From assembly GCA_937877765.1 (NCBI GenBank), contig CALGBN010000410.1, positions 1-12,752 on the forward strand: a stretch of 12,752 bases of DNA, read 5' to 3'. The notes beneath the pieces were generated by a model. The model searched no databases, was not told the origin of the DNA, and was given only the letters and a program-made list of their open reading frames with translations. The DNA is from Candidatus Bathyarchaeota archaeon. GTDB lineage: Archaea > Thermoproteota > Bathyarchaeia > TCS64. Of the stretch, positions 6,520 through 12,752 are shown in pieces. Position 1 is the stretch's first letter; every line of letters starts with the position of its first letter. The position numbers were made by a program, and so were the translations under genes.

Positions 6520-7467
6520 TTGAAGGCATTAGTGACAGGTGGGGCAGGATTCATAGGTAGCAACATAGTAGATAGCCTCCTTGCAAAAGGAAAACCCGTT
6601 CGTGTAATTGACAACCTAACATCAGGCAGTTTGGAAAACCTATCTCAGTGCCTAGACAACAATTTATTCGAGTTCATAGAAGCAGACTTGCTAGACAAAG
6701 AAAACCTGATTGATGTAGTCAAAGGCTGTGATGAGATTTATCATTTAGCAGCCAACCCCGAGGTAAACGCCAAGAAGGCAACTCCCGAGGAACATTTCAA
6801 ACAGAATATTGAGGCAACCTATAATCTACTTGAGGCTATGAGAGTTTGTGGTGATCAAAAGTTCATTGCTTTTGCTTCTACTAGCACTGTTTATGGTGAG
6901 GCTGAACAATTACCCACCCGGGAGGACTATGGTCCACTGGTGCCTATTTCATTGTATGGGGCATCAAAACTAGCATGTGAGGGATTACTTTCAGCCTATG
7001 CATCAATGTACGGTTTCAAGGCAGCCATATTTAGACTTGCGAACGTGGTGGGTCCACGCAGTAATCATGGGGTGATCTATGATTTTGTGCATAAACTTAG
7101 AGCAAACCCTGATTTCTTGGAGGTGCTTGGTGATGGTTCACAGTCAAAATCTTATCTTTATATTGATGACTGTGTCAGCGGGTTCATGTATGGCGTCCAG
7201 TCTGATGAGAAAGTAGCCATCTACAACATTGGATCAGAGGACCGAACAAATGTACTAGCAATAGCCGAGACGGTGAAAAAAGAGATGGGGCTTAGCTCAG
7301 CCGAGATCAGACTTACTGGTGGAGTTGATGGTGGACGAGGCTGGAAAGGTGATGTGAAAATTATGCAGCTTGATATGAATAGATTGAAGGGGGCAGGCTG
7401 GTTCCCGAAGTATGGTAGTGCTGAAGCAGTAAGGCTTACCGCTAAATCAGTTATTGCTACGGCTTAG
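6520..7467 (+). CDS. NAD-dependent sugar-nucleotide epimerase (GalE-like), second copy
   Basis: A 315-residue extended short-chain dehydrogenase, probably a UDP-sugar epimerase in the cytoplasm. Seen here: GGAGFIG at residues 7-13, Asp31 after the second strand (NAD), IYHLAANPEV around 73-82, active-site strand FASTSTVYGE at about 118-127, Tyr146 and Lys150 in YGASK, then RLANVVGPRSNHGVIYDF and SYLYIDDC, as in archaeal UDP-glucose 4-epimerases. Start is TTG at 6520 with GGAG (6511-6514) five bases upstream. It differs clearly from the epimerase at 2320-3258 in the substrate-binding half, so the two likely act on different sugars. It follows the RDD gene by 38 bases and overlaps the FNT gene tail to tail by four bases. 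Confidence 0.9.
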   Translation: MKALVTGGAGFIGSNIVDSLLAKGKPVRVIDNLTSGSLENLSQCLDNNLFEFIEADLLDKENLIDVVKGCDEIYHLAANPEVNAKKATPEEHFKQNIEATYNLLEAMRVCGDQKFIAFASTSTVYGEAEQLPTREDYGPLVPISLYGASKLACEGLLSAYASMYGFKAAIFRLANVVGPRSNHGVIYDFVHKLRANPDFLEVLGDGSQSKSYLYIDDCVSGFMYGVQSDEKVAIYNIGSEDRTNVLAIAETVKKEMGLSSAEIRLTGGVDGGRGWKGDVKIMQLDMNRLKGAGWFPKYGSAEAVRLTAKSVIATA

Positions 7468-8282
7468 CTCCTTTTCTTACTTGAAATATAAGCGTATAAT
7501 GTGGCTACGAAAAAGCATCCGCCAACAATGTTACCTATGGTGACTGGTATCAAATTTCTGACGATGAATCCCCCCCAGTTTAGACTACTGAGATTTAGAC
7601 CAGATTGGGAAACCACTGCAGGTAATTCTTTAAGCATAATTCCCATGGGTACAAAGAACATATTTGCTACGCTGTGCTCGTATCCGCTTCCAACAAAAGC
7701 CATTATCGGGAAAATGCAGGCTAGAATCTTGCCTGTTGTGTCTTCTGCGGATGTTGCGAGCCAGACGCCTAGACAGACTAGCCAGTTACAAAGAATTCCT
7801 CTAAAGAATGCTTGTGTGAAGCTTAGGTTTACTTTGCTGTTTGCTATTGTAATAGCTGTTACTCCTAACGCGTTTGATGCTGTCGAGTATAGCCCTGCTT
7901 GATAGATCATATAAGCCAGAAGAACAGATCCGAGGAAGTTACCGAGATAAACAATGCTCCAGTTACGGGCAAGCATGGTAAGCTTAACTTTTCCACCCAA
8001 CACAGATAGACTGATCAAACAGTTTCCTGTGAATAATTCAGCTCCACCCAGAATTACAAGCATCAATCCAACCGAAAACACAGTACCAACAAGCACTTTT
8101 GATGTTCCTACTCCAAGATATTGAGCTGCATCTATTGAGACCGTAGTAGCGATCTGTGCTCCAAAGCCTACGTATGCTCCTGCGAGGAATCCTAGTACTA
8201 ATAGTTTTGAGGTTTCTAGGCTTGTTTTTCTTATACCGCTTTCTTGTATTGTTTCGACTATTTGGTCTGTTCCTTTAGTCAT
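7464..8282 (-). CDS. Formate/nitrite transporter (FNT) family anion channel
   Basis: A 272-residue integral membrane protein of the FocA/NirC/HSC family, pentameric channels with six membrane helices per subunit. Seen here: a Lys/Ser-rich N-terminus followed by FLAGAYVGFGA (helix 1), the signature GGAELFTGN at 79-87, GILCNWLVCLGVW at 162-174, and IMAFVGSGYEHSVANMFF at 193-210 containing the conserved central His203. Length is normal. The ATG at 8282 has a GAGG about eight bases upstream. It diverges from the sulfhydrogenase operon across 175 bases and overlaps the epimerase stop by four bases. Family members carry formate, nitrite or hydrosulfide, and the motifs do not distinguish these. The partner operon makes formate or hydrosulfide more likely than nitrite (inference). 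Confidence 0.93.
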   Translation of the reverse strand: MTKGTDQIVETIQESGIRKTSLETSKLLVLGFLAGAYVGFGAQIATTVSIDAAQYLGVGTSKVLVGTVFSVGLMLVILGGAELFTGNCLISLSVLGGKVKLTMLARNWSIVYLGNFLGSVLLAYMIYQAGLYSTASNALGVTAITIANSKVNLSFTQAFFRGILCNWLVCLGVWLATSAEDTTGKILACIFPIMAFVGSGYEHSVANMFFVPMGIMLKELPAVVSQSGLNLSSLNWGGFIVRNLIPVTIGNIVGGCFFVATLYAYISSKKRS

Positions 8283-8323
8283 ATTTTATTCCTCTTTTGC
8301 GGAATCTCACTCGATTACCGTTT

Positions 8324-8337
8324 AGCGTTATTAACTG
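8324..8337 (-). promoter_or_regulatory. Candidate TATA region of the FNT gene
   Basis: The minus strand holds GTTAATAAC about 45-55 bases before the ATG, allowing a leader of some 20 bases with the GAGG site. A second AT-rich stretch, TTTAAATTTA at 8393-8402, would give a leader of about 90 bases. I cannot choose firmly between them. The rest of the 8283-8457 interval is AT-rich with no ORF. Confidence 0.25.
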
Positions 8338-8410
8338 TTCCTGATAAGGGGGACTCTTTATTCGTTTAATGTCGATTTACCTATTTTTATCTTAAATTTA
8401 AACACCCAAA

Positions 8411-8424
8411 ATGATAATTATCAT
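8411..8424. promoter_or_regulatory. Perfect 14-base palindrome, candidate hydrogenase operator
   Basis: ATGATAATTATCAT is its own reverse complement and touches the 5' edge of the TATA-like box of the hydrogenase operon, covering the expected BRE. Its GATAATTATC core resembles the hexamer units of Fur boxes and other metal-regulator sites, so an iron- or metal-responsive repressor is a reasonable guess. No regulator gene adjoins it. Confidence 0.55.
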
Positions 8425-8431
8425 AAATATA
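8423..8431 (+). promoter_or_regulatory. TATA-like box of the hydrogenase operon
   Basis: ATAAATATA centred about 31 bases before the TTG start at 8458. Initiation some 25 bases downstream would leave a leader of only a few bases. Confidence 0.5.
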
Positions 8432-8457
8432 GTAATTACGTTCTAAGGGTTAGGGGA

Positions 8458-9483
8458 TTGACAGAATCACTTTATAAAGTAATAACTAAAGAAGAACTGT
8501 CTCAATTCGGCTACGCTCTCAGAGAAACAGGTACCATATATGCACCAGTAAAAACAAGCAAAGAATCACACAGCTTCAAACAAGTAGACACACTCACAGA
8601 AGCAGACCTAGAATACCATCGTACAATGATACCGCCGAAAAAGTTCTTCATATCGCCAAAAGAAACCATATTCACCTTCAACAAGGAAAAAGAAGAATAC
8701 AACGAGACACCAGCCGTAAACGAGCCACTAGTGCTCTTTGGAGTACATCCATGCGATATAAACGCGTTAAACCTCCTCGCAAAGGTCTACCTAGAATCGT
8801 TCACAGACAAATACTATAGCGAGAGACGGGAAAACACCACTATCATAGGCATAAGCTGTACTCCTGACGAGTATTGTTTCTGCAAATCAACGGGAACAGA
8901 CTATGCTCGCGAAGGCTTTGAGTTATTCCTCCACGATATTGGTGACAGATATCTTGTAAGAGTTGGCTCCTTGAAAGGATATAATCTGCTTCAGAAGCAC
9001 GCTAGTCTTTTCAGAGAAGTAACAGAGGAAGACCTTTCTCTATATAGACAGGCTGAGAAGAAACGGCTTGCCTCGTTTACCAAGAGTCTTGAGATGTCTG
9101 GGCTTCAGGACATGCTAGACATGAGCTATAATAGTCCTATATGGGAGGAATACGGCGAGAAATGTCTATGCTGTGGATCATGTAACCTTGTCTGTCCAAG
9201 ATGCAGGTGCTATGATGTTCAAGACTATATTGATTTGAACCTGAACACTGGGCAACGTGAACGAAAATGGTATTCATGCATGCTAAAGGAGCATGGCTTA
9301 GTGGCTGGTGGACATAACTTTAGGGCAACATCAGCGGAGCGCCTAAGAAACAGGGTCAACTGCAAGGGTAGCCTCAAAGAAGATATGACCAACTGTGTTG
9401 GTTGTGGTCGTTGTAGTGCTTACTGTCCCGCTGGGATTGATTATGTTGAGATTTTACAGAAAATACGAGGTGATATTGAATGA
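8458..9483 (+). CDS. hydB: Sulfhydrogenase beta subunit, iron-sulfur protein (HydB/AsrA family)
   Basis: A 341-residue cytoplasmic electron-transfer subunit of a group 3b [NiFe] hydrogenase, linking the flavin subunit to further clusters and, in Pyrococcus, associated with polysulfide reduction. Seen here: APVKTSKESHSF near 29-40, PPKKFFISPKE at 59-69, FGVHPCDINAL at 94-104, ISCTPDEYCFCKSTG at 132-146, then two [4Fe-4S] motifs: Cys236/239/242/246 in KCLCCGSCNLVCP, with extra Cys249 and Cys251, and Cys313/316/319/323 in CVGCGRCSAYCP. By memory it matches Pyrococcus HydB nearly end to end, apart from a missing C-terminal tail of about 25 residues. The AsrA subunit of anaerobic sulfite reductase is the other relative, but the hydrogenase genes that follow settle the role. 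Start is TTG at 8458, close behind a TATA-like box. It overlaps hydG by four bases (ATGA). Confidence 0.92.
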   Translation: MTESLYKVITKEELSQFGYALRETGTIYAPVKTSKESHSFKQVDTLTEADLEYHRTMIPPKKFFISPKETIFTFNKEKEEYNETPAVNEPLVLFGVHPCDINALNLLAKVYLESFTDKYYSERRENTTIIGISCTPDEYCFCKSTGTDYAREGFELFLHDIGDRYLVRVGSLKGYNLLQKHASLFREVTEEDLSLYRQAEKKRLASFTKSLEMSGLQDMLDMSYNSPIWEEYGEKCLCCGSCNLVCPRCRCYDVQDYIDLNLNTGQRERKWYSCMLKEHGLVAGGHNFRATSAERLRNRVNCKGSLKEDMTNCVGCGRCSAYCPAGIDYVEILQKIRGDIE

Positions 9484-10364
9484 CTGAGAGTAACCCGCTT
9501 TCCCCAATGAAGGCAAGAATAACCGAGATACAGCAGATGACAGACATCGAGAAACTCATCAAGCTACGGTTCCAAAACAAAACAGACGCATCAAACTTCA
9601 AGTACATGCCGGGGCAGTTCATCAAACTAGGTGTTATGGGTGTAGGAGAAGCCCCCATCAGCATCTGCACATCACAGTCAGACGAACCCGGACTAGAACT
9701 CTGCATAAGAAACGCAGGAAGAGTCACCAAGGCACTTCACAACCTGAATGTCGGAAACACGATCTGGATACGTGGACCCTATGGGAACGGTTTCCCAATG
9801 GAAGCTATAGAGGGAAAAGACCTCTTATTGGTTGCAGGTGGATTAGGAATAGCGCCTATCCGCGGTGTACTTCAATACGCACTGCATCATAGGGAGCTTT
9901 TCGGTGAGATTAGCTTCCTATATGGGGTCAGATGCTATGACTTGATGCTCTTCAAGGACGAGATACTAGACTACTTCAGGCACGGAGACGAGAAAGGCGT
10001 CAAACTCTACCTAAGTTACGAGGATGAATCCGACAAAGTATGTTATGACCTCTCATGTGAACGAGATGACCGATGTACACAGGGAATGGTAACCAAACTC
10101 TTCAGCATGCTTGATTCTAAGAGCAATAACTCTGTTTCGTTAATTGGTGGACCCCCAATCATGTACAAGTTTACAGTACGTGAACTTGAAAAAATGGGGT
10201 TCCAGCCTGATGAGGTTTACATGACTCTTGAACGCAGGATGCGTTGTGGTGTTGGTCAGTGTGGTCATTGTATTGTAGGCACAGGTAAGTCCATCAAATA
10301 TGTCTGTAAGGATGGACCTGTCTTCACACTGTGGGATGCCATGAACACAAAGGGGATGATCTAA
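9480..10364 (+). CDS. hydG: Sulfhydrogenase gamma subunit, FAD/NAD(P) reductase (HydG/AsrB family)
   Basis: A 294-residue cytoplasmic diaphorase subunit that exchanges electrons between NAD(P)(H) and the hydrogenase clusters through FAD. Seen here: ferredoxin-reductase FAD domain with PGQFIKL at 44-50, EAPISIC at 57-63 and RGPYGNGFP at 98-106; pyridine-nucleotide domain with LLLVAGGLGIAPIRG at 115-129 and GGPPIMYK at 223-230; C-terminal [2Fe-2S] site with Cys256, Cys261, Cys264 and Cys276 (RMRCGVGQCGHC and YVCKDGP). The start overlaps the hydB stop and has GAGGTGA six bases upstream. Oddity: residues 180-206 hold three extra cysteines (188, 193, 199) in a charged loop that I do not recall from Pyrococcus HydG. 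NADH versus NADPH preference cannot be read from the motif. Confidence 0.92.
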   Translation: MTESNPLSPMKARITEIQQMTDIEKLIKLRFQNKTDASNFKYMPGQFIKLGVMGVGEAPISICTSQSDEPGLELCIRNAGRVTKALHNLNVGNTIWIRGPYGNGFPMEAIEGKDLLLVAGGLGIAPIRGVLQYALHHRELFGEISFLYGVRCYDLMLFKDEILDYFRHGDEKGVKLYLSYEDESDKVCYDLSCERDDRCTQGMVTKLFSMLDSKSNNSVSLIGGPPIMYKFTVRELEKMGFQPDEVYMTLERRMRCGVGQCGHCIVGTGKSIKYVCKDGPVFTLWDAMNTKGMI

Positions 10365-11138
10365 ATGAGTAAACCAAAACTAGGAATATTTAGCCTCACA
10401 GGATGCGGAGGAGACCAACTCCAGATACTCAACATGGAGGACCAGCTTCTCGACCTCGTAAGCCGGTTTGATATTGTTGATTTCCAAGAAGGAAGCAGCC
10501 GAAAAGTAGATGGAGATATAGATATTGCCTTCGTTGAAGGCACCGTCTCGACAGAACACGACTTAAAGAAGCTCAAGGAGATCAGGGCAAGAAGTAACGT
10601 GCTCATAGCGCTTGGGAACTGCGCAATAGAAGGCTGTATACAGTCTATGAGAAACGGTGAGACTACCCTATCTGAGCGTCTCAAGGATGTTTACGGTGTC
10701 GAGGAGGGCTTCTTTGACGCAAAGCTCTCCAAGCCAATAACCGAGTACGTTGATGTTGAGTTCAGTATACCGGGTTGCCCCGTGGAAAAAGAGGAAACAC
10801 TCCGGGGGATCACATCACTTCTCCATGGAGACAGCCCCCCATACTACTCATACCCAGTATGCGTTGAATGCAAACTCAACGAATATCCCTGCGTCATCGT
10901 AGAAGAAGGCAAACCATGCCTCGGACCACTAATCAGAGCAGGATGTAACGCAAGATGCCCAAGTCTTGGACTTGACTGTATCGGATGCAGAGGCCCTGTA
11001 GAAGGAGCAGAAAACTTTGCTGCAGAGTACCAGATGCTACTAGACAAGGGATATACGAAACAGGATATCATGAACCGGCTACGAGTATTTTGCGGTGAGT
11101 TGGGTGATGATTTCCTCGGAGGTGGAGACGATGAGTAA
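10365..11138 (+). CDS. hydD: Sulfhydrogenase delta subunit, [NiFe] hydrogenase small subunit
   Basis: A 257-residue electron-transfer subunit that carries three Fe-S clusters from the NiFe site to HydB/HydG. Seen here: N-terminal SLTGCGGDQLQIL with Cys14; IAFVEGTVST at 54-63; LGNCAIEGC with Cys86 and Cys91; SIPGCP with Cys138; and a C-terminal eight-Cys block (166, 169, 176, 185, 194, 198, 205, 208) for two more [4Fe-4S] clusters. Oddity: the usual second Cys of the proximal-cluster CxxC is Asp17 (codon GAC), while Cys91 is an extra cysteine five residues after ligand Cys86. The change from Cys needs two base substitutions, so it is unlikely to be a read error. The ATG directly follows the hydG stop with no gap and uses AGGGGAT upstream; the end overlaps hydA by eight bases. 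No twin-arginine signal is present, so the enzyme is cytoplasmic. Confidence 0.92.
   Translation: MSKPKLGIFSLTGCGGDQLQILNMEDQLLDLVSRFDIVDFQEGSSRKVDGDIDIAFVEGTVSTEHDLKKLKEIRARSNVLIALGNCAIEGCIQSMRNGETTLSERLKDVYGVEEGFFDAKLSKPITEYVDVEFSIPGCPVEKEETLRGITSLLHGDSPPYYSYPVCVECKLNEYPCVIVEEGKPCLGPLIRAGCNARCPSLGLDCIGCRGPVEGAENFAAEYQMLLDKGYTKQDIMNRLRVFCGELGDDFLGGGDDE
11118..11124 (+). promoter_or_regulatory. Strong ribosome-binding site that decides the hydA start
   Basis: GGAGGTG six bases before the ATG at 11131, inside the end of hydD. It rules against the longer in-frame start at 11095, which would add 12 unmatched residues. Confidence 0.65.
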
Positions 11139-12411
11139 GAACATAACAATAGACGAGCTAACAAGGGTTGAGGGACATGGCGGAATAGAGATAAGTCTCA
11201 AGGATGGGAAAATCGAGGACGTTAAATTCAACGTCTTTGAGGGACCAAGATTCTTTGAACACGCCATTAAATCAGTCTACTACGAGAAAATACCTGATAT
11301 AACTCGAAGAATCTGCGCTATCTGTACCGCGTCTCACAGTCTAGCATCAATCGGAGCCATCGAACACGCCTTTGATGTGAAGGTTACACCTCAAACCCAG
11401 GCACTGAGGGATATACTGATTCACGGTGAGATGATCGAAAGCCACGCATTACACGTATTCATGCTAGCCCTACCAGATTTCCTAGGATTCCCAGATGCAA
11501 TCCACATGGCGTCAAAACATTTGGACGCAGTAAAGGCTGCATTGGAGCTGAAGAAGACTGGAAACATGATCCACACAGCCATGAGTGGGCGAGATGTGCA
11601 TGGGATGAATGACCGTGTAGGCGGATTTAGTAAAATACCTACCGAGAAACAGTTAATCGAGATCAAGGAAAGCCTTGAAGCCGTAAAACCGACAACCGAG
11701 CTAGCTGTCAAACTTCTCGCAGGATTCGATTTACCAGCTTATAATATATCAGAAAACACCTTGATGGCAATCGATCCAGGTGAACAATTTGGATTCCTCG
11801 GCGATAGTATACTAGTCTCAGACCAGACCGTACACCCGGAAACAGATTACGAGAAGCTAACAAACGAGAAAGTAGTTCGCCACAGTTATGCGAAACACAG
11901 TACCTACAAGGGAAAGCCCTTCATGGTTGGAAGTTTAGCACGAGTCCAACTCAGCAACAAGAAACTTGAAGGAACCGCGGCAAGCCTCTACAAGGAGCAC
12001 AAGGACAAGTTACAACAGAGAAACACCATTAGCAATAACCTTGCGCAGGCAATAGAGTTAGTACACTCCGTAGATAGAGCACGTGATGTTATTGAACAGC
12101 TTCTAGCAGATGGCTTGAAGCAGGAAGCTCTCACCGAGTTTGAGGTCTATGCTAGTAGGGGAATAAACGCTGTAGAGGCGCCAAGAGGCTTACTTTATCA
12201 CGATTACACCTTCAACGACGACGGTACAATAATGAAATCAAACATTATCACGCCAACAGCACAAAACGCAGCAAACATCGAAAAAGACGCCCGAATAATA
12301 GCCGAGAACCTCTCTGGTAAACCAGAGGCTGAGCTAGTGAAGGCGTTGGAGATCATGGCTCGTGCATATGACCCATGTATCAGTTGCAGCGTCCATCTTG
12401 TCCACCTATAG
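11131..12411 (+). CDS. hydA: Sulfhydrogenase alpha subunit, group 3b [NiFe] hydrogenase large subunit
   Basis: A 426-residue catalytic subunit holding the NiFe(CN)2CO site, which oxidises or evolves H2. Seen here: ELTRVEGHGG near residues 9-18; the L1 motif RICAICTASH with Cys62 and Cys65; MIESHALHVFML; the HSYAKHSTYKGKPFMVG region; EAPRGLLYHDY; and the L2 motif DPCISCSVH with Cys416, Cys419 and His422. Only four residues (LVHL) follow His422. Pyrococcus HydA also ends in a four-residue tail removed during maturation, so this is an unprocessed precursor of normal form. Sequence features match HydA rather than the F420- or Mvh-type hydrogenases. The protease and the Hyp maturation genes are not in the window. 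It is the last gene of the operon. Confidence 0.95.
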   Translation: MSKNITIDELTRVEGHGGIEISLKDGKIEDVKFNVFEGPRFFEHAIKSVYYEKIPDITRRICAICTASHSLASIGAIEHAFDVKVTPQTQALRDILIHGEMIESHALHVFMLALPDFLGFPDAIHMASKHLDAVKAALELKKTGNMIHTAMSGRDVHGMNDRVGGFSKIPTEKQLIEIKESLEAVKPTTELAVKLLAGFDLPAYNISENTLMAIDPGEQFGFLGDSILVSDQTVHPETDYEKLTNEKVVRHSYAKHSTYKGKPFMVGSLARVQLSNKKLEGTAASLYKEHKDKLQQRNTISNNLAQAIELVHSVDRARDVIEQLLADGLKQEALTEFEVYASRGINAVEAPRGLLYHDYTFNDDGTIMKSNIITPTAQNAANIEKDARIIAENLSGKPEAELVKALEIMARAYDPCISCSVHLVHL

Positions 12412-12446
12412 CAAACATTTTCACACACAACCTCCTTTTCTATTCT

Positions 12447-12734
12447 ATGTACTCCGAGAGCCACTGTCATCTAGGCGATATGACATACGAAGACCTAACT
12501 GAAGCAGAGAAAAAGGGATTCAAATTACTATTAACATCAGGAATAGACCTACCTAGCTCAAAACAGGCAATAGAAACCGCCCATCGCCACCCAATAGCAA
12601 AAGCATGTATCGGGGTCCACCCATGGTACGCAGACGAGTACAACAACAGCGTTAGAGACGAGTTTCTAGTATTGGCTGAAGACCCTGAATGTGTGGCTGT
12701 TAGCGAGATTGGATTAGACTTCATGGGTAGAATG
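12447..12734 (+). CDS. TatD-family metal-dependent hydrolase, N-terminal part
   Basis: Partial gene: 96 genuine residues of a family usually about 260 long. TatD proteins are cytoplasmic TIM-barrel metal-dependent hydrolases, often nucleases. Seen here: SHCHLG with His6 and His8 as first metal ligands, LLTSGID at 28-34, GVHPWYAD at 56-63, and AVSEIGLDFMG at 84-94 with a metal-binding Glu87. The ATG at 12447 is required because the HxH motif follows at once. No clear ribosome-binding site is seen; a pyrimidine-rich stretch lies between it and hydA, 35 bases upstream. The open frame runs on to the window edge, but the bases after 12734 are adapter, so the last six residues of a naive translation are false. 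Confidence 0.85.
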
Positions 12735-12752
12735 CTGTCTCTTATACACATC
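12735..12752. other. Untrimmed Tn5/Nextera mosaic-end adapter
   Basis: CTGTCTCTTATACACATC is identical to the first 18 bases of the Nextera transposase adapter read-through sequence (reverse complement of the 19-base mosaic end). It is at the very end of the contig. This is library sequence, not genome. It also creates the false minus-strand peptide start MCIRDS. Confidence 0.97.

Noticed and set aside
7501..7902. 133-codon plus-strand frame inside the FNT gene
   Set aside because: Antisense to a confidently assigned membrane channel; composition follows from the complementary strand.
11095..11130. Longer start for hydA
   Set aside because: The 12 extra residues match nothing in HydA, and a strong GGAGGTG site sits six bases before the ATG at 11131.
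12467..12751. Minus-strand open frame opposite the TatD gene, starting MCIRDS
   Set aside because: Its start codon and first residues come from the adapter, and the rest is antisense to a TatD gene with clear motifs.
1..12752. CRISPR array, insertion sequence, tRNA or rRNA, toxin-antitoxin or defence island
   Set aside because: Looked for on both strands; no regular repeat-spacer array, transposase, cloverleaf or known defence motif was seen.

Overview
The window reads as a piece of an archaeal chromosome, most likely a metagenome contig from an uncultivated lineage. Signs of an archaeon are AT-rich TATA-like boxes close upstream of genes, GGTGA/GGAGGTG ribosome-binding sites, TTG and GTG starts, an archaeal-type thiolase, a TrmB regulator, an Agl3-type sulfoquinovose synthase and a Pyrococcus-type sulfhydrogenase. 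I cannot fix the phylum. The contig is cut at both ends, and its last 18 bases are Tn5/Nextera adapter, not genome.

Layout. (1) 1-660, minus strand: the N-terminal 220 residues of a thiolase. (2) 859-1089, plus strand: a stand-alone Lrp/AsnC effector (RAM) domain, preceded by a possible 12-codon leader ORF and a hairpin. (3) 4457-1099, minus strand: a surface-glycan operon of sulfoquinovose synthase (agl3), NDP-sugar epimerase, DPM-like family 2 glycosyltransferase and APS kinase (cysC). (4) 4564-5400, plus strand: a TrmB-family regulator diverging from agl3; the shared promoter carries three direct repeats at an exact 12-base step. (5) 5441-6481: a zinc-ribbon/RDD membrane protein. (6) 6520-7467: a second sugar-nucleotide epimerase, overlapping tail to tail with (7) an FNT-family anion channel on the minus strand (8282-7464). 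(8) 8458-12411, plus strand: a complete four-gene group 3b [NiFe] sulfhydrogenase operon in the order beta, gamma, delta, alpha. (9) 12447-12734: the start of a TatD-family hydrolase, cut by the adapter.

Working together. The minus-strand operon probably makes and transfers sulfoquinovose or another nucleotide-activated sugar for glycans outside the cell, with APS kinase feeding sulfur activation. The sulfhydrogenase is a cytoplasmic enzyme coupling H2 to NAD(P)(H), and in related enzymes also to polysulfide. The divergent FNT channel could carry formate or hydrosulfide. A perfect 14-base palindrome abutting the hydrogenase TATA box is a candidate operator. The delta subunit has an unusual proximal-cluster signature: Asp where a Cys is expected, plus an extra Cys. 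I saw no mobile elements, CRISPR arrays, rRNA or tRNA genes, and no recognisable defence system.
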